Shown piece after piece: positions 31,101 to 42,790 of a stretch of DNA of 64,000 nt. The first letter of the stretch is position 1. Each line of letters opens with the position of its first letter. The notes under the pieces were generated by a model. It was not told the origin of the DNA and searched no databases. It saw only the letters and a list, made by a program, of their open reading frames with translations. The stretch comes from Nannochloropsis oceanica (lineage: Eukaryota > Sar > Eustigmatophyceae > Eustigmatales > Monodopsidaceae), in assembly GCA_004519485.1 (NCBI GenBank), contig CP038128.1:1319001-1383000 (forward strand), written 5' to 3'. Both the position numbers and the translations under genes were made by a program.

Positions 31101-31417
31101 AAAGGAAGGTTTCCCCCCTCCTTCCCTTCCTCCTCGTCTGCCACCTCTACATTCTCTTCTCTTGAACCTTCGTCTTCTTGCCTCCTCTTAAGCAAGGCTT
31201 CGTTTTCCTCTGATGCCGTCGTGGCGGCGCTGCTGGCGCTGCTGCTGCTGCTGCTGCTGCTGCCGCTACTACTACTACTACTACTGCTGCCAAGCAGCCC
31301 TCCACTGCTTCCACAGCTGCTACCGCTGCTGCTGCTACTGCCGCTGCTGCTGCTGGCACCATTGAGGTCGTGCACTGGCGGGGAGCGAGCCCGTCGCCAT
31401 GAAAGGGAAGAGAGCAT
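28181..31417 (-). CDS. Exostosin-like family 64 glycosyltransferase, membrane-anchored
   Basis: Four exons: 29774-31417, 29449-29623, 28667-29305, 28181-28491; frame kept throughout, about 922 aa. The first 440 residues are Ser/Gly-rich and disordered. A transmembrane anchor (LIVFCPVIVLIMLLATVVSF) suggests a type II Golgi/ER protein. The GT64 domain follows: FTVMVNTYKRHDMAKDAVRH, DSIRVVWSENG, NNRFVP, DXD-type site AVFAVDDDIRVPCTDLDFAF, VGFMPRIHTMN, NGWWKVWWEGEYSLVLTKAA, and VDENRNCEDIAMQFLATN. This domain transfers N-acetylhexosamine in animal EXT/EXTL proteins; in algae the acceptor is unknown. A basic Lys/Arg-Glu insert sits between MNPKALRAVAEAE and FRYNGWW. The C-terminus ends in a second hydrophobic segment (HLVPLLAVFLLIVVKLSFW), unusual for EXT proteins. 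Confidence 0.88.
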
Positions 31418-32551
31418 GCCTAGGTTTAGGGGCTGCGTTTTTCAATCTCTTTTGTCCCCCAGACAAAAAGCCCCTCAGCTTCTGCTCCTACCAGATGGTG
31501 TACTACTGTGACTGCTACGGCTGCTGAGACTGCTCACGATTATCTATCTTGCAAATCCCTGTGTGTACATATGTGTGTGCGATGCGGTGGGTCAGAATCA
31601 GAACAAGTGGAATGATCGGGATCAGGGACAGCACACACGGAGGTGCGGGCGCGCCTTTCCATGCCCAAGCCCGGGAATAACCATGGATCATGAGATGACG
31701 ATGAAAAGCTTGGTTAGCCTCACTCCGAGCACACATAAGACGTGGGCAAGGCATAATTGCCCATTGATAACCACATGTGCATCAGCCCTGAACCAGAACG
31801 AATCGCGTCGACGCATCGAAGGTATTGCGGGCCGAAAAGGCGAAGACCCAGAGGGTGTTGTTTTGGGCGCGGTGGAAGAGAGTTAAGAAAGCAAGTCTTC
31901 GTGACGTGGGGTTGGAAGTGGATTTTGCAAGAAAAAATCATGCGTGCCTTCACGCAATGAAAACTTCCCGCGTCAATTAGGTTGTCCTCGTCGCGGTGGC
32001 GAGCATGTGAAATAGTGCCTCGCCGTCTCCTCGGGCAGTGGGACTGACGACGGACCCAAAAAGTAATGGGTGTCTTGGATCATCACCAAAAGGAGTTTTA
32101 GGCGCGCGAAAAAAAGGGGGTGGACGCTCAAGTCCGAGCCCAAACCCACTCACTCACTCACGTCATGTAGTAACATCAATATGGAATGCAATGTCTTCTA
32201 CATGTAGACGTATTCGTGGATGATGCGCATGACATGCTCACATTTGACCTAGTGGCCACCAGTGATTTTTTAAAAAAAAAAAACTGTCCTCCTTTGCCCC
32301 CTGGTTGCAGCACCGCGGCCTCTTCGATCACTCACACACAACTTTTGTTCTACCAACACCTCTCCTAAGCGCAATTCTTTCTTTATCTCTATCCCTCGGC
32401 ATTTGTCTTGGCTGCATGGGCGGGAACTTCTACTCAGTTTTGTTTCCTCGCCATGCATTGAAAATCACAACAATGTCAAATCAATCGCTTCTATCATCGA
32501 CCTCATACCCACCCCAAAGGACCTCCACATCCACTGACATACGACACCGGC
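31418..32551. promoter_or_regulatory. Divergent 5' region of the GT64 and JMJD7-like genes
   Basis: 1.1 kb between head-to-head start codons, with no convincing gene. Contains the A-rich run near 32272-32282. Promoter elements not resolved. Confidence 0.35.
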
Positions 32552-33660
32552 ATGGCCTCCACTCCCGCATCTACCATCAGCACTATCTCTTCTAGCCCTC
32601 CACCCAAAAAGAAAGCCAAGTCCTCCTCGTCCCCCTCCTCCTCCTCCCCGTTCATCAACCACTACTGCGGCTATGTGCCTCCGTTCGGCACCACCACCGT
32701 TGATACCCTTGACCTTGCATCCTTCCTAGCGACACACGGCGCCGACAAAGCACCTGCTGCCTTCTTCGAGGAGTACATTGCTTTGCGCAAGCCTGTCCTC
32801 ATCAAGGGTGTCTTGCCCGACGAAGCCTGGCTAGCGGGCGTGGGGAGGCTATGGAAGGACCACGAGTATTTAAAGAAGAAAGCGGGCAAGGCCTTGGTGA
32901 AGGTGGAGACCCGGGGTGGGATAGATGAGAAATATGGACAAGGAAAAGAAAGGACGATGAGGTTCGACGAGTTTGTGGAGGAAGTGGTTGAAAAGGGGAA
33001 TGAGCTGTTGTACTTGGTAAGGTGGGAGAGGGGCGGGCGGGAAGGAGGGAGGGAGAGAGGGAGAGAGGGAGAGAGGGAGAGGGGAGGATAAAAGAGCAGA
33101 GAAGAATGCAGGAAAAGGATGCATTTACTACCTTATACTTACAAGCGCCTTGTAATTGTGTATTGTTCACTCCTTTTCTTCCTTCCTTTCTCCCTCCCTC
33201 CCTCCATTCTCCTAGACCACTCAAGAACTCGAAGTTGGACCGGAGGACCGTCCTGCCATCATGTCAAGCCCTCTCACCGAGCTTCAGGATGACTTCCCCC
33301 TCCGCCCCTCCCTTCTTGGTCATCTCGTCCCCCAAAATATGAACCTATGGATGGGTCGCAGTGGCAGCAGCAGCGGCAGTAGCAGCAGCGGCAGCAGCAG
33401 TGGGTTGCACCACGACTACCACGACAATCTGTACATCTTGCTAAGGGGGCAGAAGACATTCCGTCTCTTCGCACCCTCCGAAGCCGGCAACATGTATACA
33501 GTGGGCAAGTTGAAGCTGGTGCATCCCAACGGGTACGTCCTCCCTCCATCCCGCCCGCCCTCCTTCCCATGCTTCTACTCGTCGCGTCCTATGCTTTTTC
33601 TCACTCGCACTATGAGACTTGCTCACACTCACACTCACACACACACACACACACACTTGC

Positions 33661-33736
<76 letters not shown>

Positions 33737-34133
33737 ACACACACACACATGTTTATATATACATATATATAAACATATTCATGTATATAATACCAATTGT
33801 CTATGTCGACACTCCCACACACTCGCAAGAACGAAAAACACACTCGCACGCACACACTTATTCACACATCTACCCGCATATACACACACATGTATACATA
33901 CGCCCTCCTCGCAGTCGCATCCAATACCATGACCAACCGATGGTCTATGCTGACGGCCGGGACATGAAGGCGGACAAGGCCTGGGAGGCTGCCAAAAGAT
34001 TGGAAGCAGCAGCAGCAGCAGCAGGTGAAGGAGACGGAGGAGGGGGAGGCGAGGGAGGGAAGGAAGGAGGGGGAGGAGACAACGAATTGGAGGCGGCATT
34101 GGAGGCGGTCTTAGATGCGGAGATGGAGGGGAG

Positions 34134-34172
<39 letters not shown>

Positions 34173-34617
34173 AGCGTGGAATCAGGGAGACAAACCGGCC
34201 AGCCCCGCCCTCCCTCCCTCCCTTTCTCCCCCCTCTTCCTCCATCGCTTCCTTCACTACCACCTACACTCCCTCGGGAGAACACCCCGCAAATTTCTCTC
34301 GCGTGGACCTGACTGCGCCTGGTGGGGTGGACTACGCCCTCTATCCCTCTTTCCCCCGGCACCTCCCCCTCGAGGTGGAAGTGAGTGAAGGAGAGATGTT
34401 TTACGTACCAGCGGGATGGTTCCATGAAGTCAGGAGCAAGGGAGGGGTGCATGCGGCTTTTAACTATTGGGTTCATCCGCCCGATGCCCTGGGGACGGAG
34501 GGCGGGACGGAGGGCGGGACGGAGGGCGGTTTCGAGCGGCCTTACGTGAGTGATTTTTGGGAGAGGGACTGGAGGGAACGAGGGAGGGTGAGGGGAGGGG
34601 GCTTGGGAGGGATCTAG
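32552..34617 (+). CDS. JMJD7-like JmjC/cupin-8 oxygenase
   Basis: Three exons: 32552-33016, 33216-33532, 33915-34617, in frame, 494 aa. A Ser/Lys-rich N-terminus is followed by FFEEYIALRKPVLIKGVLPD, typical of JMJD7-type proteins. The 2-oxoglutarate/iron core: MNLWMGRSG, LHHDYHDNLYILLRGQKTFR (HxD), and VSEGEMFYVPAGWFHEVRSK with the distal His. NYWVHPPD ends the fold. JMJD7 hydroxylates a lysine on TRAFAC GTPases in animals; the same substrate here is only inferred. The double-stranded beta-helix is interrupted between its two metal-binding halves by a roughly 100-residue Ala/Gly/Asp/Glu-rich insertion coded by exon 3. Near the C-terminus a 12-bp repeat codes TEGG three times. Intron 2 is a large AC/CT microsatellite. 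Confidence 0.85.
33616..33772. repeat. Compound (AC)n/(CT)n microsatellite in intron 2 of the JMJD7-like gene
   Basis: Runs of AC, then CT, then AC repeats, followed by AT-rich sequence. It is responsible for spurious Thr/His open frames on both strands. Confidence 0.92.
34495..34530 (+). repeat. 12-bp coding minisatellite
   Basis: Three copies of a GGGACGGAGGGC-like unit inside the last exon of the JMJD7-like gene, coding Thr-Glu-Gly-Gly repeats. The unit preserves frame. Confidence 0.8.
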
Positions 34618-35057
34618 GCCATCTCTTCATGTACAGTAGGAAGAGACACGCGTACCGAAAGAAAGGGGAGGCACAAAAAACAGAGAGATAGTGCTATCGC
34701 CTCCGTCTCCTTCTCCCCCTTATTTCGCTTGGGTGGTCCGATGGTAGTATTTCTTCATTTCTTTCTTTCTCACAGCGAACGGTCGTCGCTGTTGCTTCCT
34801 TTCTTGTGCCCATTCGTCGGCCACTCACATTTCCCCCCTCCTTCCTTCCTTTCCTCCCTCCCTCCCTCTCTTCCTCCCTCGACTAACACATGCAGGCAGG
34901 AGATACTTTAGGGGATACTTTTTGACCTTACCGTCTCGTCACTCCTTCCCTCCCTCCCTCTCTCCCCCCCTCCCCATCTCCCTCCATAGTACTAAAGATA
35001 CAAATTTTCAATCTTCTATGTTACACCCTCCTTCCCTCTTTCCTCACCCACCGCTCC
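34618..35057. other. Convergent 3' flanks of the JMJD7-like and WNK genes
   Basis: Pyrimidine-rich on the + strand; nothing coding recognised. Confidence 0.5.
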
Positions 35058-36200
35058 TCACTTTCCTCCTCCTCCTCCTCCTCCGCTATGGCTGACCAGG
35101 GCCCGGTGGGCTTGACGGGCGTCAATGAAATGCTGACGCATGTCTTGGACCTGAGCGAAAAGGAGGGAGGGAGGGAGGGGAGGAGGAACACAAGGAAGGG
35201 GAGGGATTGGGGTGAGGAGGCGATAAATTGGGAAAAGGGGAGGGAAGGAGGGGGAGAGGGAGGAAGGAGGGGAGGGAGGGAGGGAGCTCACCTTCTTGGC
35301 CTGGTCGTCGGTGGCGAGACACAAGCGTCGATCGTAATCGGCTATCGTCCGCTGGTGCTGCTCGATGAGCCTCCAGTGCAGGTCCTCCCGATCCTCGCGG
35401 CACTTGAACATGGACTCCATCCGCTGAGGGAGCGAGGGAGCGAGGGAGGGAGGGAGGGAGGGAGGGAGGGAGGGAGCGAGGGAAGGTGAGCATCTGCTTT
35501 CATACTCCTTCCTTGCAGGAATAAGAAGGAGGTCTGTGAAGGGAGGGAGGGAGGGAGGGAGCGAGCGAGGGAGGGAGGGAGGGCATTACCACTTTGAAGG
35601 CTTTTTGGGCTCGAGCGACGCTTTTGATGTACTCCTGACGGAGCCGCTGTAGCTCTGAGGGAGGGAAGGAAGGGAGGGAGGACGGGCGGAAAGAGAGTAA
35701 GGGAGGGAAAGAAGGAAGGGAGGAAGGGAGGGAGCGTCAAAACATACATAAGCCACTGGTCCCCAGAAGGCAAACAAGACCCTCTTCCCTCCCTCCCTCC
35801 CTCCCTCCCTCCCTCCCTCCCTCCCTCCCTCTCTCCCTGGGCACTCACCAGTGTCGGCATCATCCTCCTCCTCATAGTCGTCGTCACGGTAGTCTGGACG
35901 GAGGGAGGGAGGGAGGGAGGGAGGGAGGGAGAGGGTGAGAGAAGGGACGGGGGTGACAGAGCGCAACCAAAAATCGTTCGAAAAGCGACACAAAAATACA
36001 TCCATTCATCCCTCCCTCCCTCCCTCCCTCCCTCCCTTCCTCCCTCCCTTCCTTCCTTCCTCCATACGTACCTATATCCGTCAAGAGCAGCTGGTCCAAG
36101 CTCTGAGGCAGGACAGTCGCAATCCCTCCCTCCCTCCCTCCTTCCTTCCTTCCCTCCTTCCCGTCCTCTCTTTCCCCCTCCTGCTGCTCGTGCAAACGCC

Positions 36201-36270
<70 letters not shown>

Positions 36271-39200
36271 GCTGACGAGAAGGTCATAGGAGGCCGTGCG
36301 TGGCATGTCCGGATGGGAATTGTAGTACGACTGAAGGAGGGAGGAGGGAGGGGGCGAGAGCGAGGCGGAGGAGGAGAAGGAGGAGGTGGATGTGGAGGAG
36401 GTGACGGGCAGGGCGCTCAGGTGGTGGCTGGACCGAGAGAGGGAGTCGGGAGTCGTGACTCGGGTGGGAGGGAGGGAGGGGGGGGGGGAGGACGCAGTGG
36501 GATGTAGGCCAGTAGGAAGGGAACGGCTCGAGCCCACGCCGGGCGGGGGGAGAACAAAGGTAGGGAGGGAGGGAGGGAGGGATGGAAGGACGGGAGAGCC
36601 GCCGCCGGTGCTGCTGCTGCTGCTGCTGTTGTTGTTGTTGTTGTTGTTGTTATTGTTGCTCTTGCCACTGCTGCCGTGAGGCATGTCTCCGTCGAGTCCT
36701 GTGCGGGAGACAGGGGGGCGGTTGGGTTGGGCAGGAGAGGAAGGGCGGGAGGGAGGGCGGGAGGGAGGGCGGGAGGGAGGGCGGGAGGGAAGGCGACCAA
36801 AGCTTGTTAGAGCAGCCGATGACGTAATGGCCAGCTCACGAGTCTCCGGAGAAGAGGAGCGACCTTCCTCTTCCCCTCCCTCCTCCTCCTCCTCGCCCTC
36901 CTCCTCTTCCTCCTCCTCCGACTCCTCCCCCACCTGACTACGACTCCTCCGCCTCCTCTCCCTCCTCCTCCTCTTCTCCTCCCTCCTCTCCTTCCTCTTT
37001 CTCAACACCTCTTCCTTCAACGCCGCGATCTGAAGTGCCAAGCCCTCCATCTCCCTCAGAGGAATATCAAGCTCCATTACCATCTCCTTCGCCACAGCAG
37101 CCGGAGAGTCCTTCGCAAGATCGAATTCAAACTCCACCTGAGGAAGAAGGGAGGGAGGGAGGGAGGGATGGAGGGAAGGGGGAGGGAAGGTGAGTATTGC
37201 TTGCTCTTGACGTTGAGAACGTACTACTCTTCCTCCCTCCCTCCCTCCCTCCCTTTTTCAGTACCTACCTCGGTTGGCTTGCCCTTCACCTCGGTGGCTA
37301 TCAATAGCGTCATACTCGACCTGCTCCCCGTCGTCCTCCCGGACCTCCGTCCCATCAACACCCCCCCCTCCCTCCCTCCCTCCCCCTCCCCCTCCATCGC
37401 CTCCTCCTCTTCCTCCTGCTCCTCATCCGCATCCCTCTGACTAATCGTCTCCAATCTTTTATGACTCCCCTCCCTCCCCCCCTCTCTCCCTCCTTCCCTC
37501 GGGCCGGTTGCCACGGTAGCTGTTGATTCGCTCAGACCGAGGCTGGCGTCACTGCTCGAGAGACGACGGAATGAGGACACGAGGGAGGAAGAGGAAGAGG
37601 AAGAGGGGGAGGAAGAGGGGGAAATGGTGTCGTGGGAAGTGGAAAAGGGAGGGCAGGAGGAGGAGGAGATCGGATCGTGGCGACCCTCCCCCTTTCTCTT
37701 TCCTCCTCCCTCTCCCTCCTCTTCTCCTTCTGATGACGGAGAGGAGGAGGAGGGGGAGGAGGAAGAGGAGGAGGAGCAGCAGCCTTGTGGATGACACAGG
37801 GTGAGACTGAAAGAGCGCTCCCCTTCGCCTAACCTGAGTGGACGGTATCTCTTCCCCTCCTCCTCTTCCTCCTCTTCCTCCTCTTCATCCTCTTCCTCCT
37901 CTTCCTCCTCCTCCTCTCCTTCTTCAACCTCCACCTCACCTTTTATGTTTCCCTCACCCTCCTTCTTTTTCCTTTTCCTTTTTTTCTTTTTCTCCTTCTC
38001 CTTCCTTCCACCTTCCTTCTCTCCTTCCTTATTTTTCTCCTCCCCCTCCTTCTTTTCTTCAAGCTCTTGCACCACCACCTCCTCCTCCTCGTCGTCGTCT
38101 TTCTCCTCCATCTGCTGCTGCTGTTGTTGTATTTCCTTACAGCGTCGAGACGACGGAGATTTTGGGGGAAGGCCATAAGGGCTGGCGGGAGGAGGAAGAT
38201 GGGCAGGGNNNNNNNNNNNNNNNNNNNNNNNNNNNNNNNNNNNNNNNNNNNNNNNNNNNNNNNNNNNNNNNNNNNNNNNNNNNNNNNNNNNNNNNNNNNN
38301 NNNNNNNNACAGCTTTGGCAGAAGAGGGGGAAGTGCAGGAGGAGGAGGAGGTGGAGGAGGAAGGAGCGGGGGAGGAGGCGAGAGACTGACTGCCAAGCTG
38401 CTGGTGCTGCTGGGCGGGGGAGGGGTGGGTGTGCGAGAGGTCCTCGAGATTAAGACCGGAGGGGGATCGACGGAGGCCCTCGTTAATGGCCGTGACGAGG
38501 AGCTGCTGCATGTTAAGGGAGGAGGATTTAGCGCGGGTGAGAGTGGGGCGGAAGGGAAGGACGGGAGGGAGGGACGCAGGACCAGCACCTGCACCACCAC
38601 CAGTAGCACCACCAGCGGTGCCGCCAGTACCAGCAGCGGTGCCAGCAGTACCAGCAGCTGTGGCAGTGGTGGTGGATGATGACTTGGAAGGGGTGGGGGG
38701 CGAAGAATGATGAATAGTAATAACGGAGGACGAGGGCGGGATGTGTAGAGGAGGATTAAAGGGCGCCCCTCCCTCCATCCCAACCATCTTCCCTTCCCCC
38801 TCTTCATCCACCACGCTCGATTCCGCGTCTGAGCCTCCTCCTCCCCCTCCTTCTCCTCCCCTCCCTCCTATTCCCTTCTTTTCTTCCCCCTCCTCCACGA
38901 GCTCCGTCCCTCTCGCACCCATAACTTTCACCTTCTTGATGGAACACTCCGCCGTCGGCATCTCGCTCAACAAATCGTCATCCTCCCCTTCCTCCCCCCC
39001 TTCCTCCCTCCCTCCCTCCTCCCCCCCCCCCTCCTCCTCCTCCCCATCCAGCCTCCTCCCTCAACACACTCCTAGGGCTCCTGCTCCCATCCCTCCCTCC
39101 CTCCCTCCCCGCTCCAAAGCCCCACCCGTCCCCCACCTCCTCCTCCACCCCCTCCAAAAACCACCCGTCCTCCCCCCCCCCCCCCCCCTCCTCCCTCCCC

Positions 39201-41606
39201 CACTCCCTCATCCTCACTGCCCATCTCCGAACATGACCCGTGCGGTTCCGAGAAGAATCTCAACCGCAATTTCGAGCCGTTGGAGACGTGCTGCTGGGCT
39301 GAAACGGGTGGCTTGGTGCTGGCAAGCCCTCCCTCCCTCCCTCCCTCCCTCCCTCCCTCCCTCCCTGACCCAACGCTCTCGCCCCCTGCCTGGATCTCTC
39401 CTCCTTCCAAAGCACTGCCACTATCCTGCCCCCTCCCTCCCTCCTTCCCTCCCTCCTTCCCTTCCTCCCCCCCGCCGTCAGACGACTCTTGGCTCATGCT
39501 TCTCTTCACACACCCCATCACCGACCCGGGCCCTTCCCCCCCCCCCCCTTCCCCCCGCTCCTCCTCCTTCGCCTCCCCCGCCGGGTGTGAGGGGAGGGGG
39601 GAGGGAAGGGCGGTGAGAACCACGTCTAAGGCATCCACCTCCTTGTCCTCCTTAAGGAAAGGATGCTCGAGGAGCTCTGATGCGGAGGGACGGAGGGCCG
39701 GATTGGGGGCCAGGCAGCAGTCGATGAAGGCACGAGCGGAGGGGAGGGCGATAGTTTGGAGGGAGGAAGGAGGGACGTGGTTGGTGACCCGCTGGTAGAT
39801 CTCTCCGACACTGCTGCACTCCGTGTAGGGGGCTTGCTTCGTCAGCATCTGCAGAATAGACATGCCCAAGGCGTATATATCCACCTGGGTAAGGAGAGAG
39901 GGAGGGAGAGGGGGCCAAGCGGTGTGGGCAGTAGGAAGATACGAGAGTCCTTGTGGTATGCCCGATGAGCCTTCAAATGAGGGGGGAAGGGAGGGAGGGA
40001 GGAAGGGAGGGAGGGAGGGAGGGCGTACCTTCTCGTCGTAGTCCTCTTCGAAAAGCTCCGGTGCCATGAAGGGTGCAGTGCCAACGCACGACTCGGCCCG
40101 ATGGCTAGGGAGGGAGGGAGGGAGGGAGGGGGGGGAGGGAGGGAGGGAGGGCGGGAGGGAGGGCAGGGAGGGATACGAAGGATGAGGTGTGGAAGAAGGG
40201 AAGGGGGGGACAGGGCACGGAGGAGGGATGAGCAGGTCGTGGCCATGAAGCAGGCAGACGGAGGGAGGGAGGGACGGAGGGAGGGACGGAGGGAGGGGGT
40301 ACCTGACGGTGGAGAGGCCAAGGTCGCCAATTTTGAGTTCGCCCGTGTTGGCAATGATAAATATATTCTCGCAGTTGATGTTACGGTGAATGATGGGGGG
40401 GGTCTGGGGTGAGGGGGAGGGAAGGAAGGGGGAGGGGGAGGGAAGGAAGGGTGAGGGGGAGGGAAGGGGGAGGGAAAGGGAAGGATAGGAAGGGGATGGA
40501 CGGGTGGATGTCAGACATGTGGATACAGCGGAAAGAAAGGGAGGGAGGGAGGGAGGGAGAGAGGGAAGAGGGTACCTGCGAGTGTAAAAAAGCGAGGCCC
40601 TCGAGGATCTGTCGGAGCCACCGCTTGACGATCCGCCAGCGGAGGACCGGGATGGGCTGCACAAAGGCATAGAGGGAACCGTTGTTATTGTTGTTCATGA
40701 GCTCGGTGATGAAGACGATGTGCTTGGTGTGCCGGTTATACCACGAGGTGTAGAACGTCATGATGTTGTCATGATCCAGCCTCTCCAGAATCTGGATCTC
40801 ATTCACGATCCTGAGGATGGGATGGATAATACGTGATCATTTGAGTGCTTGGGTTGGTTGCTATGTACTTCACTGATTAGCTTCACTTCTTACTAATCCA
40901 TCGATGAGCTTCACTTCTGAATTCTTATAATTAATTGACTTCATTCCTTAGTACTTCCCTAATTGGCTTCGACCTTCATTACCCACTACTTAATGGATTA
41001 AATAACTTATATTGTATTTGATAAGCATGTGCGTTCGACTCACCTCTTTTTGTCCGAGCGCGGCACCAAGTCGAGGCAGAGCGTGTTCCACGCCACCTCC
41101 ACCCCCTCACTCGTGTCAAAGGCCTTCCATATCTCCTTATAGGCGCACCCGTCCAGCCGTGTGTTGAACCGCACATACCTTCCGGGAAGGGAGAGGGAGA
41201 GAAGGGGGGAATGGAGGGAGGCAAGTGCGGTGCGTTAATAGATGAGCAAAAGCGGCATGCTTTCGGTCAGAAACGACCCCAAATATAACCCTCGCCGCAT
41301 GCCCATTCCTCCACTCCCTCCCTCCCTCCCTCCCTCTCTTCAGACCTACCTCCCTTGGGGACTGTGCTCCACCACCTCATCCTTGCCCACCGGCACCGGT
41401 GTCCCCCCTCCTGCACCTTCCCCTGCTCCCTGGTAAGACTCCTGGGAACGAAACGACACGAGGGTGCCCACGTTCGGAGGTTTAGAAGCTCGCGGAGAGG
41501 AAGGCAGGGAGGGGCCGAAGGAGGGCGGGTCGTTGCTCGCGCTGATGGCAGATTCGACGGCGCTTTTGACGACCGAGTCTTTGGTCTCCGTCTCTTTATC
41601 CCCCAT
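35058..41606 (-). CDS. WNK-family protein kinase with altered catalytic loop
   Basis: Clear exons: 41350-41606, 41044-41178, 40576-40810, 40303-40403, 40029-40104, 39884 down to about 39230, then a low-complexity part broken by the gap, then an exon ending 37269, and 36072-37137, 35849-35893, 35590-35654, 35292-35423, 35058-35150. WNK features: beta-3 has no Lys (GVEVAWNTLCLDL) while a Lys sits in the glycine-loop region (GCAYKEIWKAFD); NIMTFYTSW; TELMNNNNNGSLYAF; GELKIGDLGLSTVR; CVGTAPFMAPELFEEDYDEK; VDIYALGMSILQMLTKQAPY. The catalytic loop reads IIHRNINCENIFI instead of HRDLKCDN, losing both the Asp base and the Lys. VEFEFDLAKDSPAAVAKEMV resembles the post-kinase WNK/OSR1-C (PF2-like) domain. 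A coiled-coil tail follows. WNKs regulate ion transport and osmotic responses; this one may be a pseudokinase or scaffold. Confidence 0.85.
36190..36270. repeat. CTG/CAG tract coding poly-Gln in the WNK gene
   Basis: About 25 consecutive CAG/CAA codons on the minus strand, in frame in the 36072-37137 exon. Confidence 0.88.
38209..38308. other. Assembly gap (100 N)
   Basis: Exactly 100 undetermined bases within the Ser/Glu-rich middle of the WNK gene. The round number suggests a gap of unknown true length, so frame across it cannot be judged. Confidence 0.99.
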
Positions 41607-42790
41607 GACTTATTTGATGTGTCGATAGACCGAGAAACTTAGATCTTGTGAAGAGATGCAGAAAGTGGAAGAATACTATCCACTGCTTCGCTTCTCTCGA
41701 AGCTTGACTTGAAAATTTACAGAAAATTTAAAAACACACAAAACACACGAAAATGGACGTTTATGACGGAAGCTGAGGGAAGAATGGGTAGGAGGGAAGA
41801 AGGGCCTGGGGTCTTGGGCACTAGCAACCTCCTCTTCTACGCACTACAGCCGCCTGGCGGTGGAGCATGATTCTCGACTATCTCGAGGAGGGTGTGTAGT
41901 TGGAATAGTGTATGAGGGGAACAGAGGAGGACCAAGGGCTCGAGAGGAAGGTGACGACACGGTAGTGGTACTGGTGGAGTTGGAGGTCCGGGTTGTCGGT
42001 GAATGTAGGGGAATGAGCGCCCGCTGCCCTGAGAAAAAGGAGGGGGAGGGGGGGAGAGACGGAGGGAATGAGTTATGAAGTCGAGGTGGAGGTGATGCAG
42101 TCATCCCCGCTTCTCTTGGATCCACCTATGCAACAACAAGAGCAACCGCATAAATGTGCCTTCTCTGCTATCTGTGTGGAGTGTGGTGGTATGGAGAGAC
42201 CACGGAAGCCCATGTCCGTGCCCAGGAAGGAGGGAATGCGGCCACTTATCGGCCAGATGAGTTGACCACAATATCTTATCCTTCATTCCTGACCGCCCAT
42301 GGATTTTCCTCCTATTCTCCCACATGTGTTTGTGGTAACAGTGGCGAGGGTGGAGGGTGGTAGTAGCACAAGGAGGAAGAGGATTGAGGAATGGAAGAGG
42401 AGGATAGCCAAGAATGTGGCCGCCACCACTTCTCAAGCAGCGATTGATCAACTCAGATAACTGAAGACCGCAACCGAACACAATGGCCGGGACCACAGAC
42501 ACAGACACAGTCAGCTGGAGTGGACGCGTGTGATGTACAAGTCTTCAGTGCTGGGGCATTGTATGGCTCGTCGCCTGGCATGAAAGACAAAAAAGCAAGA
42601 AGCTGCACGATTCCACACCGTGAGAGTGACTGCTTTAAATTTTTTACACGACGTCACCGGTGGCCTTCCCACACGCGCGCGCTTTTTTCTGGGATCCTTG
42701 CGCCCGTATTCCTATGTTTTTGTTTCACAGCTCGATTCATCACTTAAAGATCGTCTCATCCTCCTACCACTGCAAGAGTAAGGTTCGAAA
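41607..42790. promoter_or_regulatory. Divergent 5' region of the WNK and PCD genes
   Basis: 1.18 kb between head-to-head ATGs. An open frame of about 135 codons on the minus strand (42101-42508) has no conserved feature and is not called. Confidence 0.35.

Noticed and set aside
33600-33900. His/Thr-rich open frames over the AC/CT repeat
   Set aside because: Microsatellite translation within intron 2 of the JMJD7-like gene.
42101-42508. Minus-strand frame of 135 codons upstream of the WNK gene
   Set aside because: No conserved feature, no supporting splice pattern; length is possible by chance.
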